Of a stretch of 64,000 bases of DNA, positions 38,326-49,348 are shown one piece after another. The stretch comes from Malurus cyaneus samueli (taxonomy: Eukaryota; Chordata; Aves; Passeriformes; Maluridae). The DNA is taken from contig CM019236.1 in assembly GCA_009741485.1 (NCBI GenBank), positions 67,419,402 to 67,483,401 of the forward strand, read 5' to 3'. Under the pieces are notes generated by a model, which saw only the letters and a list, made by a program, of their open reading frames with translations, was not told where the DNA came from and did no database searches. A program made the translations under genes and the position numbers. Numbering within the stretch: position 1 is the first letter of the stretch; the number at the start of each line of letters is the position of its first letter.

Positions 38326-40866
38326 ATTAATTAGCTTAATAATTCTAAGAGAAACTATTTTAACTTCAAACTGGACAACTTTAAAATCATTGTAGCACTT
38401 CAAAATCTGTGTCCACATTATTTGATATATGATGGTTTTCTCACTATTTTAAGTATGTAAGACTGCAATTATTAGTTGCTCCACACAGAAGTCCAAGAGT
38501 TCATGGGCAATAAATGTGAAATACAGAGCAAAAAGGAACATGATTAAATTAAACACTAAAATGGTATCATATAATACTGTAAATACTAAACTAGCTTATC
38601 TTTGTTTACACGCAGTGTTTTTTACAGAAATGACTACATAGGGGGATTTAATTAATAGAATTTTCTAAATAAAAATGACCACTTTATCCCTAGACTTGAG
38701 CATAGGCACAATTAACATTTTTCATGACCAAAAACTTTACCTTATGACATGTTTTCTCACTTTTTTTTTTTGAGTGGCAAAAGAGACACGAGGCCACCAA
38801 CAAGAGGATTGGTAGCTTAGGTTAAATCTTCAAAAATATTACTACTAATAAAGGAGGAAATCTCAGTTGTTTAGCTTCAGACTATAAATACGTTATAATT
38901 GCATAAATGTTAACTATATACTTATTTAAAAAGAAGACAGACATCATGTATGAGCTCAGAAGAGCTGTACGTCATCAGTAATTATTCCACACAGTGCCAT
39001 GTTCTTAACGCATTTTGTATCTTTGATAAATATAGGAGAAAAGAATTAATTGAAATGTTCATGCATTGCAAGAAAACCACAAGCACATTTTTAGCTTTCA
39101 GTTCTTGCTACCAGAGTCACACCCAGAGAAATTAATATGGCTCAAAGGGCAAGAGATCAGCAACAATTAGAATCACTTTATTTAATGCAACTCAGCTACT
39201 GCAATGAGGGAATTTGGAAATAAGTGGAACCTGATCAGCCAGAACATCTGCAAGCTGAATAAAATCTTGTTTGTGAGCATCATGTAACAGATTTGAGAAA
39301 TAATAACCTTTATTTCTCCCTGGCTGGGGAAAACAAAGAATAAATAATTTTTTTAAAATTTATTTTTATTCAGAGAGGATGAATGAAGCATCAATCTCAG
39401 CTAAAACAGCTAATAGCCAGACAGCACTAAGGGGAAGAACAGAACCCAAACTGAAATCTGGGCAAGACTTGGTCCAAGAAACAAGGATTATGGGAAGGAT
39501 AACCATTTAGTTAATTTATGGGCAGCAGGGGAGTAATTTGGCTTCTTTACACCTGGCGAGATTTAATATTTTTTGTCTAGAGTGCACACAGAATGAAAAC
39601 AAGAGAATAACCTCTTTTTGTAAAGTAAACAAGAAATACCTTTAAATTTTTTATTAAGTTACATTGGTTTGTACAGCAGTCAGAGTTAAAGCAGTCTGTT
39701 TCTCTGAGCTTTGCTATTAAATACCCAGCAACAAAAGAATCATAATGGAAACACCTACACATTAAAACTTACTCAGAGGAGAAATTAACTATGCAATTAA
39801 CTGTACTGCTTAAGTGAACTAGTGTGTGTGTGGAGGCAAAAAACCCAAACCAAACCATGCAAAACTTATATGACACCACAAGCATTAAAAAATTTGGGAT
39901 GCTATTGAAATTAAAGATGTGTATTAGAGCAGAAAGCATAATAGTCGGAAATACTGCAAAAAAAAAAAAAAAAACCAACCCAAAAACAAAACCATAGACA
40001 CTTTTTAAATAGCATTTTATGCACAGCTTTGAACTCTCACAATGCATTTAATGGAAATTGACAAATATAAATCAGAAATACTAATTCTTTCCTTAGTATA
40101 GAACCATAAAAAGCACTCCAAAACAACCAGTAAAAGCAAGCAAGCGAACAAACAAACAAAAAATTCCAACTAGCCAACAAGTGACAAAACTGATGGACTA
40201 TTGCTAAATCAACCACTGCATTTTAGTTGTCTACTTAAACACTTTCAAATAAAATCGAAACCAACTTTAATATTTTTATTTCTGTGTCACTTTAATTGTC
40301 AGAGCATGGCCAACCCATGCAGTACTTTATGAAGGCTTCCTATGACCACTTGTAGGAAGTTCTTCAATCTGTAGAAGTGTTACAAGCATAAAGCTCTCAG
40401 AAGGTTCAAAGATAGAACGGCACAAAGACCCTGGAAAGTTTCAAACCATATACAATTTGCAGTCTGACAGAATTCAGAGTATGTTTTGTACTTGCATTTT
40501 CATGTTATACTAGTCCATCAATCATTGGTTTTGACCAAAATGTGTAGTTTATCAAATATGGCTTTTATCTAACACACCCCTTTTAGCAGGACTTTAAGAT
40601 TCTTCAAGAAATCATGAGCAGGTGAAATAGCTTTGAGTTCTACATTGCAGAAGCATTTGGTAGCTCAAAACCTGAATTTCAGTGTTCACATGTCAGCTGG
40701 TTACAGTCAACACTGACCATTGAAGAAAACCAGCTTTTCCGTAGCTTCAACTCCACGGCTGGCAGAAAATGCAGAGCAATTTTGCAACAGAGAGTAATTT
40801 TCTTCTGCACGTTACCTATCAGTGAAGTTTTGCTAAACTTTTGCAGCTGATGGAGCAGATTGCAGT

Positions 40867-42404
40867 CTGATTTTCTAACCAAAGCCCATATTCATGGAAT
40901 ATTACTGTTCCCATATAACTGAGAGTTTTGTACTATCAGACTAAAGACAGACAAATAACTCGTGGCAGAGATCAAACTCACATCCAGTTATAAAAAACAG
41001 GGACCACAGGCAAGACTTAAAGCCAACCTCCCCCACCTCATTTAATGTGGAAAATCCCCTTGTGCCTCCTGGGCAGTGTTTCTAAGCACTGGCAAAAACT
41101 TTCTCTCCCTGCAAATGGTTCTGTGACACCTTGCATATATCACATTGTATCTGGTTCTCCTCCAGCCTGAATTGCATCATTTCAGGTGTCCAGAAGATCA
41201 AGAAGCCACGAAAGGAGGAGCTAAACTGCTTTTAGACCTAAAAATCCAGAAGTGGAGCTCACCATTTAGCTTCCCTGCAAGAGATGTTGCCTGAAGACAG
41301 CGAACTCATGGTGCCCCAAATGTAGGTTTTTTAAGCCTGTAAACTGTAGAGAATTAAGACCATTGTTAACTATATATACTAAAAGAATGCTCTTTTCTGT
41401 ATAATAAAAACATTAAAACCTATAGCAGAGACATGCTTTATTTTTCAACCTACTAAAATACTAATTTTTTTAACCACTCTTGATCAACTACACAACAGCT
41501 TCATTACCAAGTTGTGTGGGCAATTACCACAACTGCAATTTGACATTAGCTTTAGTCAACAGAATTGTACTGCTAGTCCTCTAAGTTGGAATATTGTAGA
41601 CAAATAAATATATATATTATTATATATCAGTGTATATTAAATATAGTAGTAGTAAAAATCCACTGTCAGAGTTTTCAACATATCAATAAAAGATGTTGTG
41701 CTTGAGTAGATTGATCTACATTCTCCTAAGCAGATTACAAACTCCACTTTCTTTCAAAATAATTCTGAGGGAGCTAAATGCAGGTACTAGGATTTATTTT
41801 TTTTTTAGTCGATCAAATATTCAAAGTTAGCTGTCTAACAGCAGAGTTGCTGTGTTAAAAGCTGCTGAGCCTTTCACAAATTGTGAACAATTGTGAACAG
41901 TTTTCACATTTTCATAATGAAGAGCAGAGAAAAAAAACAAACCTACACCCCCCAAAAAATGTGAAAACCAACTGAGTCTCATAATAGAATCAATATGTTC
42001 TCTGTCACATCCACATTGGATTCTGAAGTTTTTAACTCCTTAACTATCTGAACTCACATAGAGGAAAGAAACTCTAACTTTGAGTGTGCTGACCTTGGGT
42101 GATTTGCTAACAGATTTTGGATACGGCCATGTTTCTCTGTCAGAAATATGCATTCAATGATATTACTAGTACACAAGTGATAAATTAAAAAATCATTGCT
42201 ATTTCATGTCAGGAAAAAAAAAAAAAACCAACTATTACAGTGCCATGGAACAGCTTGTAGGAGCTCCATAATTAAACAAAACAGTAGAGGAAGCTTTTGC
42301 TTGAGAAATTATGTTTGATATGTCACTAAAAACTTGTGTCATACTCGCAAAAATCTGAATATGCTGAATACTATTGGTGATACCAATAATATAGGTTTAG
42401 AATG
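40867..42404 (-). other. CCDC171 intron 1, non-duplicated part
   Basis: Single-copy AT-rich sequence between the end of the duplicated block S (about 40,866) and the CR1 remnant. It reads as clean assembly, with none of the indel noise seen to its left. I see no exon, RNA gene or complete repeat element in it; there is a short TA-rich patch near 41,610-41,650. Confidence 0.6.
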
Positions 42405-42600
42405 AGCATGGGGAAGAAATTCTTCCCCAATGAGGGTGGGGAGGCCCTGGCACAGGATACTGTGGAAATGTCCAAGCCAGGCTGGACACTGATGCTTGTG
42501 ATCAACCCTGGGACAAGGGAAAGAGTATATCCTGCCCGTGGCGGAGGGGAACAAGACGGTATTTGGGAGGTTCCACGATATTGACGGTGATGAAACCGCC
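42405..42600 (+). mobile_element. CR1 LINE 3' remnant next to the CCDC171 promoter
   Basis: The stretch with ttcttccccaatgagggt, aggccctggcacagg, tgtccaagccaggctgga and cctgcccgtggcgg follows the characteristic 3' region of avian CR1 elements in order. The terminal ATTCTATGAT repeats are decayed (acgatattgacggtgatgaa). It lies in intron 1, about 100 bases downstream of the exon 1 donor, in the opposite orientation to the gene. Only the 3' tail is present, which is normal for 5'-truncated CR1 copies. Confidence 0.75.
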
Positions 42601-42654
42601 CAAGAACAAATCCAACCGTGGCCTCAAGACTCACTGACTTTAAGCAGGCAAAGC

Positions 42655-43000
42655 CCGGCGTAAGTGCCGAACCTGCCGCGGAACTGCAGAAACTCACCGG
42701 GATTCACTCTGCCGCCGCCGGGATCTTTCCCGACGGGGCTCCGGCTCCTGCATGACGAGCCGGGACGGTGGGAAGGCAGCGGCTCCCGGGACCGCCGGAA
42801 TCGGGCTCCCGGGGCCGGCTGGAAATCCGCCGCTCACGGCACCAACGTGGAGCCCCGGCGGCCGCGCGGCGGTTCCGCGGTTGCCGAGGACGCGCACGGT
42901 GATGCCACAATGCCCAGTCCCGAGCGGGGACATCTGCGGGGGCTCCCGCCGCCCTCTCCGCCCTACCGGCCGTGTTTTTTAAGGCTCCCTGCAGTAAAAT
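42655..43000 (-). promoter_or_regulatory. CpG island and probable CCDC171 promoter / 5' UTR
   Basis: About 350 bases are strongly GC-rich and packed with CG dinucleotides, including runs such as ccgccgccggg and cggccgcgcggcgg, within otherwise AT-rich flanks. It contains exon 1 of the minus-strand CCDC171 gene and its donor site, so it is very probably the transcription start region. No TATA box is evident, as usual for CpG-island promoters. The exact start site cannot be read from sequence. Confidence 0.8.
42698..42753 (-). CDS. CCDC171: CCDC171 exon 1, start codon and first 18 codons
   Basis: The coding part of the first exon runs from ATG at 42753-42751 to a strong donor (CCCG|GTGAGT) at 42697. 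It encodes a short basic, disordered N-terminus beginning MQEPEPRRERSRRR and ending with two bases (CG) of a split arginine codon. The next exon, at 37.5 kb, begins with the single base that completes this codon, so the two join in frame. The exon lies in the CpG island, as expected for a ubiquitous promoter. The start is the ATG that stays open into the donor. A second upstream frame with an ATG near 42933 is also open through the donor region and would add about 60 residues. I prefer the short form because the upstream stretch is low-complexity GC-rich sequence. No transcript evidence is available. Confidence 0.7.
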
Positions 43001-43683
43001 AGAAATGCGGGACATTGACATGATAGAATGACACGAAAGTCAGGCTGAGGTGTGGGCGTCCTCAGGGCAGCGTTGTCGAGACGAACAAACAGCTGGAAAC
43101 TTCTGAAAGTCTGCGGGACAAAATTCACCGCAAGGGACTCTCTGGAGTTCGTGATTCTCTTCAGGAGCACATTGCACGCAGTAAAATTGCAGCAGTAAAA
43201 GAGTCACCAGAAAGCGTGTCCACGTCCTTGAGAGCCCCACTGAGGTCCCGACCCCCTTGGCCAGTGGCCGCTGCTGGTGGCCAGCGCCCACGAGGTGGAG
43301 CTCCTAGCCTGACGATGGGCTGCGTGAGCCTAATCCCTCGCTCTTTTCCTTCTTCCTTCCTGCGGAACCGTGGAGCTGTGGGTGTGTAATCCATTTTCTT
43401 ATTGAATGAGTGCTTATTTTAAACGGCAGCCCGAGGTTTTTCTCTTCCATCTGTTTCTCTGACTTTTCTGGTTTGCTCTCTTGTCCAGCCCTGTGTCCTG
43501 CTGGGTCAGAAATTCCCACCCGGTGATAACCTGAGCAACAAAATAGGCTTGAGCTGTACAAAAAGTAGTCACTAGAGCTATGCAGAAGGGAGTAGTTACT
43601 TTGTAATCGGGCTGATAAATTAACACTTTTTAGAAATTAGCTACCATAGTAAGCTAACCACGAAGAATTGAACCACTGGTGAT
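43001..43683. other. Upstream flank of the CCDC171 promoter
   Basis: Moderately GC-rich, single-copy sequence upstream of CCDC171. Several short overlapping ORFs on both strands reflect composition only. No recognisable gene. Confidence 0.4.
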
Positions 43684-44010
43684 TTGAGCAAGCAATCTTA
43701 CAGATCACGCGTAAGAAGCGAAGGTAAAAATTCCAAGCCTAAGGAATACTTAAGAGCCTTCATCAAAAACTACCACCTGGAAGCTGACGACATCCTCATG
43801 TGTGTTACAAGGACTTACATAACAATGAGATTGGAAAAGATGTTACAATATGAAGGTTATGAAAGTGTAATACACACATTGAGTAAAAAAAGGCAAGTGC
43901 TGGGCAAAGAATGGATGAGTGATTTTGTGGCGCAATCCCCCTCACACCTTGAGCTGAATAAACCAATGCCTGGTCCACAGCCATTTGACCATGGGGTTTT
44001 ATTTTCTTGA
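43684..44010 (+). CDS. Unassigned ORF, 108 codons, divergent from CCDC171
   Basis: An ATG-to-stop ORF on the plus strand about 0.7 kb upstream of the CpG island. The predicted peptide starts MSKQSYRSRVRSEGK and has a mixed amphipathic middle (YLRAFIKNYHLEADD). I do not recognise it. No signal peptide or membrane segment is evident. Splice sites were not identified, and an even longer ORF (155 codons, 43,805-44,272) overlaps on the opposite strand, so at most one of the two can be coding. It could be a piece of an old retrocopy, a divergent transcript from the CpG promoter, or chance. Confidence 0.2.
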   Translation: MSKQSYRSRVRSEGKNSKPKEYLRAFIKNYHLEADDILMCVTRTYITMRLEKMLQYEGYESVIHTLSKKRQVLGKEWMSDFVAQSPSHLELNKPMPGPQPFDHGVLFS

Positions 44011-44956
44011 GCAGTTTTTGGGCATCACCAGGGCTCTGACCAGAAAGTGGAGCCCAAATGTGAACAAAGAGCATCAGGCCAGCTTCGCTCTCTCCTCCTG
44101 ATGAAAGCAGTGGAAGGCAGGGTTTATTGGTGAACTTGGATGGTTGGTAATGGCAGTGAATGGTGAATGACACAAGCAGAACATGGTCAAGAATTTCCTG
44201 AGTCTTGCTGAAGATGTCGAGGTAATTTTGCCATTCTCCTGTTAGTTTCTGTAACTGAGGCAGGAATGTCAATGTCTTTCTTGCAGCCCTGACACAAACA
44301 GCTCCGGTATCTTTAGAGGCCTCAAGACCAAATGAGTGATTAGAATGATTTTACCCACTTTGGCAAGGGATGGTTTTATTCAGGAAACTTCCTGCTTGTT
44401 TTTCTCCTAAGGCAGAGGGGAGCAGTGCTGATGTCACCCCGATGTCACCTGAGGAGAGGCAGAAGTTGTCCCTCTTACTGCGGAAGGAGGCTGCAGTCGT
44501 AGTGTTTCCCTGGGCTGTGTTCCAGGTGTTCTCTGTCCCTGTGTCACCTGCGACTCTCCACCCTGACAGAATCCAAAGGGATTCTCCAGTGTGCCAGGCC
44601 CTGAGGCTTTGACATCAGTTTGGAGAGGGGATGTGCCTCTGCTCATGACACTGAGCCTGAACCCTGCTGGATTTGGGGACAGAAGGCATCAACTCCAGTG
44701 GTCTCTAGCCTAAATGTAAGCATTTTATCACATTTACCAGTTGTCACCGAGTTTACCCTCCCTAAAGATGTGGAAGATTCTTATCTATTTTGTTCCTGTT
44801 TGAGTGATGCCTAATGGGCGCTTAAGTACCAACAAAGCTAAAACTAGGGAAAGCAAAACAAAGTACCCATCAATACAAATGGGTATTATCTCCAATTACA
44901 AGGCCTGTGCTTCTATACAGCGGGGATTTTTTTTCATTCTGTACATTTCTCCTTTC
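44011..44956. other. Intergenic, nothing recognised
   Basis: Single-copy sequence with short overlapping ORFs on both strands. I see no exon with splice sites and no repeat family that I can name. Confidence 0.5.
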
Positions 44957-45118
44957 CTTGGACAGGCTGCCAAGGCAAATGGGGAAATCACAATTCCTAG
45001 AGGGATTTAAAATGTGTGGGAGTGTCAGTCACGGACATGGTTTAGTGGTGAGCTTGGCAGTGCTGATTTAGCAATTTGATTTGAGGGTCTTAGGGGCCTC
45101 TTCCAGTCTCAGACATCC
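44957..45118 (+). mobile_element. CR1 LINE 3' remnant
   Basis: Contains, in order, the hallmarks of an avian CR1 3' end: ggacaggctgccaagg, tagagggatttaaaatgtg, gacatggtttagtggtgag, cttggcagtgctg, ttgagggtcttaggggcctc and ttccagtctc. Diverged, with the terminal octamer repeats lost. Confidence 0.75.
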
Positions 45119-46929
45119 AATTAGTCTGTGATTGTACATTGCCCAGCAAAACACCTCAGATTATATCCACCTTACCTTTATGTGGAGGGAATTCCCTTCA
45201 GGAATGGGGAATCAGAGTCCAGGGCAAAGGGAAAATGTTTTCAGCTGTTGGGAGACTTGTTGAGCATAGAGAAATCTGAGAGGATGGAATAAGCCATGGC
45301 ACTGATGCACCTTGGGGTGTCAGGGGGAGCACTTCATGCATCTAATGATGAGGTGGCAGACAGCCTCATTGCAAGGTCGTGTTTTAATTAAAAATTAAAC
45401 ATATGGCCTAGAGGAGCTGAAGGAAAATGTGCAATTCTTTTCCTGCAAGAGAGAAATTATTTCCAAAGGTCCCAAGGCAATACAAAAAAAATTACAATAC
45501 AGCTTTTCAGCTCTTCACAGTGATATTGTTTTTTCCTCCATGTAATGGATGGCAAAATCAAGACTACTATCTAACTTATATGCTGCAATTGTTGCACGAA
45601 TAGATAAGATGATTTGATGAATAGAAAGAACAAGAGGTTTTCATGCTAATAATACGTTATTATTGACAACTTGATGCTTTTATCAAGAAATGGTGATCAA
45701 CCTCTTTTTTTGCTTGATAAATTCCCAGCCTAGAGTGTTGATTTTAACAAAATTACCTTTGCAGTTAAGGGTGTAATTTTCTGCTGGTAAAATGAAGGAT
45801 TTTCTCAATACTTTGTAAATGTCCAATTATTTTGGTACAGTTTTTACATTTTAACAAGTTCTGTGAGTTTCAAGGCAGCCTTAGTGCTCTGCATGGTGTG
45901 TCAGCATGCTGAATAGGAAGGCACCTGACAATGGTTGGGTTTTTTTTTATGCACAGTCTCCTTGCTAACCAGGAAAATAAGACCTGAGGTTGTTTTTTAT
46001 TGCTGACTGCAAACAACGTGTCACATTTTCTCATGCCAGAGCACAAAACAAACATTATCCAACTCCCTTTCATTCCCTTCAGAACCCGTATTATTTTTTA
46101 GCGCCTACCAGGCCACAAAATGTTGCTCAGTTAAAAAAGTTCTGTGCTGCTTAGTGGGGTCAGCTGTCACCAAAAATGTGAGGATTCTGGGTGCAGCACT
46201 AAATCTGGAGCCGCTGGTACACCGTGAGCTACAAAGACAAACTTTTCTTAATTTGCCTCTATTTACCAGCTTCCTGTGCTAAGCAGGCACTTTCCAGCCT
46301 GCCTTTCTTAATTTCCACCCCAGCTTTTCTTACAATGTTACCTGAAAGAGCAAGGAACAGGCCTAGAGGTTTGCAGCTGAGCAAGATGAAAAACAAACAG
46401 CTGTCTGGAATCCATGCTTTTCTCTGCTCCCATGCTTCCTTGAAAACATCAAACCTGCAGCAGGTTGTGCTTAAGAAGAAACAATACCCTGTACCTGATA
46501 CTTGTAGCAGATGAACTTTCTCACCGGGAATATCAGGTGGGTCTTAGTACAGAAGTGAAACGCAGATTATACACTGCATTTTGTGCCATCAAGAATTCGG
46601 ATGGCAGGAACCCCCCGAGCAGCGAGCAACAAGTGCCTGGCAATATTAGTGATGTTTTTTTTCTTTTGAAAGAATCCAAGCCAAGAAAAGCACTAGAGGG
46701 CACAGTTGCAGGAGAGTAAATCTGCAACCAGATTTGGACTGCAGTGAAACTCTTAAAACACTGATGATATTCCTCTCTGATAAATTAATGTCAATCAGGC
46801 TTGGAAAGAACATTTTTGTTTCAAAGCTGGCTGAAGGAGAGAAACAAGATGATAGAAGACAATATAGCAAACTGGGGAGTGCTTGTATGATATGATGGCA
46901 CTGGGATGGGTGTCAGAAATTGTTTCTTT
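45119..46929. other. Intergenic, nothing recognised
   Basis: AT-rich single-copy sequence. ORFs of up to 96 codons (46,224-46,514 plus strand) overlap others in different frames and show no family resemblance. Confidence 0.5.
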
Positions 46930-47120
46930 TAAGACCCTCATTAATGATTCAGAAGAAGAAACAAACACAGAGTAATGAGATTTGATTCTTGGGAGGATTT
47001 GTTAGAACTGGTGAGAGCTGCAAATTAATGCAAAGCAACAAACTCCAGAATCACGGGCACGGAAAAGAAAATGGCATGTGGTAGACAGCAAAATTTAATA
47101 AAGAGAAACCTGGGGGGATT
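46930..47120 (+). mobile_element. Possible old CR1-like fragment
   Basis: Phrases such as ctcattaatgattcagaaga followed by an aaatttaataaagagaaa block recall the CR1 reverse-transcriptase tail. The divergence is too high to be sure. Confidence 0.25.
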
Positions 47121-47678
47121 GCAGGCAGAGTAAACATCAATTCAGCAAGAGGAAACCCAAGAAAAGGTAACATGGGAATTGATTTGAGCAGGAGAGCTGA
47201 CAAGTTATCATGGGCCAGGCTGTGCTGTGAAGATGCTCCGGTGACAGCTGGGGACATGTGTAGCTGCATCATCCAGCGGGGACCAGAACCTCCCCGCAGC
47301 CCTCCATAGGGTCCTGGCACTATGCTGGGAATTAATTCCCACCACCGTGCTCAGCTGCCCTGCCCTGCTTATCCCTGCTGCTGCCAGAATCCAGATGAGA
47401 GCAATAGAAGTGGGGAAGGAGCTGGGTAGCTCAATCTCCAGGAAAAGCTGGAAGCAATGCAGCTTCACTGCAGCAGCATGGATTGGCAAAGGCATGGCTG
47501 GGAAAAGGTGATGGGGAGGCACATCCATCACTGGCATAGAAACTGTGCACAGGAAAATGAAAGGCAGCTGAGAACAGTGGAACTACAGCTTTGCCTGTTG
47601 AGCAAAGAAGATGGGACCCTTTCCAAAGTATTTCGGCCATAATGTGCCCGGAAATTCCCATTTTTCAGAATACAAGAG

Positions 47679-49010
47679 TGTCATGGTTTTACTTGGTCCA
47701 ATTTTTGGTGGTGGGGGATGGGACCAAGAAACCACCAAGGTGGCTCTTGTGAGGAAGTTCTAGAAGCTTTCTCCTTCTTCTCCAGCAAAAGGAGCCTTAC
47801 CCCCTGTGTTTTAGAGCCAATCCATTGTGGCTCTGAGGTTGATGGACAGGCTGCTCATCAGGCCTGGGCCAATTGTACAGTTTAGTTACACCTCTGTGAT
47901 GATGTATGGTCTTGTACTTAAGAAGAATTCAAAACAAGATAGGGGCGGCCGCCATGTAGTTTTAGGTTGTTAGTATTTAGTTTTAGTATCATGCACTGGG
48001 AAAAACAGAGCAGGAGGGTGAGGAGATGTAAGAAAAAATGGAGAGCCAAGATCACAGTAAGGAAAAGGTGGGATGCATTGCTGTGCTGTTGCTGTGGTTC
48101 TTGAGCATGGAGAAAACAAGCTGTTCTCGAAAGGACTATTTCATCAATGAGAGACCTGTATAGAAAAGGAGAGTGACCTTGCTCTGAGGAAAAAAACCTG
48201 GCCTTTGAGGATTGGACTGAACTGATCAGGAGCCAAAAAAAAGAGGAAGAGGCTTGGCACCCCCACGATGTTTGAAGCGAGTTGATGATAAGAAGAAATT
48301 TTGTTCTGCGGGGAGGGAAGAGGTGCCCCCACCCTATGTCTGAAGCAAGTGGATGCTTAGAAGAAGCTGTGTTCTGCCAGGAGATTTGTGATAGTCGGTC
48401 TCAGGCTGCCGAAAACAACGCAGTTTGGCCTTGAGAACATTCTTTCCTTCTCCTAGAGGTAAAGAAAAGTACTCCCTGCCACAGCAGTTAACACTGACTG
48501 TTCCTTGGGAAAAGAACTTCCACAGCTTAGAGCTGTAAGAACGCTTCTCCTATGATGCTGGACGACAACCGTAATGAGTAGTCTGATCTATGTTAGACTT
48601 TCATTCCTGTCCCCCATTGTATGCCGGAAGACATGGGGGGTGGAGTGGGCGACCTGAGAAAGACCTGAGAAAGAGGGTCCCTCGAGAGAATAACAGATGT
48701 CTTAAAATGTCGTTGCTTTTATTTTACTTCTCCTTGTAAATTTTTCCCTATCTTTGTTACCCCCCCAGTGCCGTAGTATTCTTAGTAGTTTTAGTAATAA
48801 ATCTATTTTGCAACTTAAGTTACTCAGCCTGTCTGGCCGTTTTCTGGAGCATATACGTATCTTTCTCTCAATTATGTTATGTTATCTGAAAGCCAATAAT
48901 TTTAGTGTTTATTGGACATTTGCTCTCCCTTCTTCCTCTCTGGTGGAGAGAAGGGAGGGAACGATGTGGGTGCAGTGCTTTTGGCTTTCGGTCAGGTTCA
49001 AACTACGACA
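47679..49010 (+). mobile_element. Endogenous retrovirus LTR, 1,332 bases
   Basis: It begins TGTCATGG and ends ACTACGACA, giving matching TGTC...GACA termini. It is followed four bases later by a tRNA primer-binding site, which fixes orientation and right edge. An AATAAA at 48,796-48,801 lies in the right third, as expected for the R-region polyadenylation signal. The length is long for an LTR but within the range of avian ERV families. No second LTR or retroviral gene follows: an unrelated CR1 fragment begins about 340 bases on. It is therefore a provirus stub (one LTR plus leader), broken by deletion or rearrangement. Target-site duplication cannot be checked because the partner end is missing. 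Confidence 0.8.
48796..48801 (+). promoter_or_regulatory. LTR polyadenylation signal AATAAA
   Basis: AATAAA in ttagtaataaatctatt, about 210 bases before the LTR end; consistent with the R region of the LTR. Confidence 0.55.
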
Positions 49011-49014
49011 TTTT

Positions 49015-49032
49015 TGGTGCCGTGACTCGGAT
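49015..49032 (+). other. Retroviral primer-binding site, tRNA-His type
   Basis: TGGTGCCGTGACTCGGAT is the exact complement of the 3' end of vertebrate tRNA-His, including the CCA. It lies four bases after the LTR end, the usual spacing. The perfect 18-base match shows the site has stayed intact. Confidence 0.85.
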
Positions 49033-49348
49033 TGGGAAAAATCTGGTTTCTAACCCACAACAAAGAGCAATCCAAATAAGTTCTAATGATAGAGAAATTT
49101 TATAAGATCTCATCAGTAGAGGGACCTGTCTGTTCAAAACTGCAGACTGTTCTTGCAGACTATTCTTCTCAAAGGCAGTGAGGATTATTCCATGTCAGGC
49201 CAGGGGTAGGATTCGTTATTCTCTGCCTGCACTGAGCAGAAAGCAGACTTGTGTCAAGGAATTTGCTGAGAAGCTCCAGGGAGAAGGAGCTCTGGAAGCT
49301 CGCAGCAGAGCTTGCAGCCTTTCTGCTTACAGCAGAAGAAAGCAAATA
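49033..49348 (+). other. Leader remnant and flank after the primer-binding site
   Basis: About 315 bases without a retroviral gene. The first part may be ERV leader; where it passes into host DNA is not visible. Confidence 0.4.

Larger units (their letters stand above)
33213..40866 (-). repeat. Block S, copy 3 (cleanest)
   Basis: Holds the open exons C and A and the best-spliced exon B. It continues into unduplicated intron at about 40,867, so this copy is anchored to the genuine right-hand contig. Outside the exons it is AT-rich intron. Some stretches still look noisy. Confidence 0.8.
1..42753 (-). other. CCDC171: CCDC171-family coiled-coil gene, 5' part (gene span)
   Basis: This is the minus-strand gene spanning the left two thirds of the window. 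It starts in the CpG island near 42.75 kb and continues past position 1. Six supported exons, read leftwards, encode charged heptad-rich coiled coil that matches, in order, the N-terminal third of mammalian CCDC171 from memory. Shared motifs include NLRKKL-like in exon A, EK.FQ..QQ.W in exon C, ETE...CS..LR..Q..LEF in exon D and R.LE.AL...K....A...E in exon F. Identity looks near 45-50 percent, so a close paralogue cannot be excluded. CCDC171 is poorly characterised and no catalytic domain is known. The span is inflated by duplicated assembly fragments, so the true genomic length is several tens of percent shorter. At least one coding exon between C and D is missing here. Confidence 0.8.

Noticed and set aside
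8974..40866. A genuine tandem gene cluster or segmental duplication of CCDC171 exons
   Set aside because: Copies differ by indels in introns and exons alike, change length uniformly, include shuffled fragments and identical cores, and sit next to placeholder gaps. Assembly error explains all of this.
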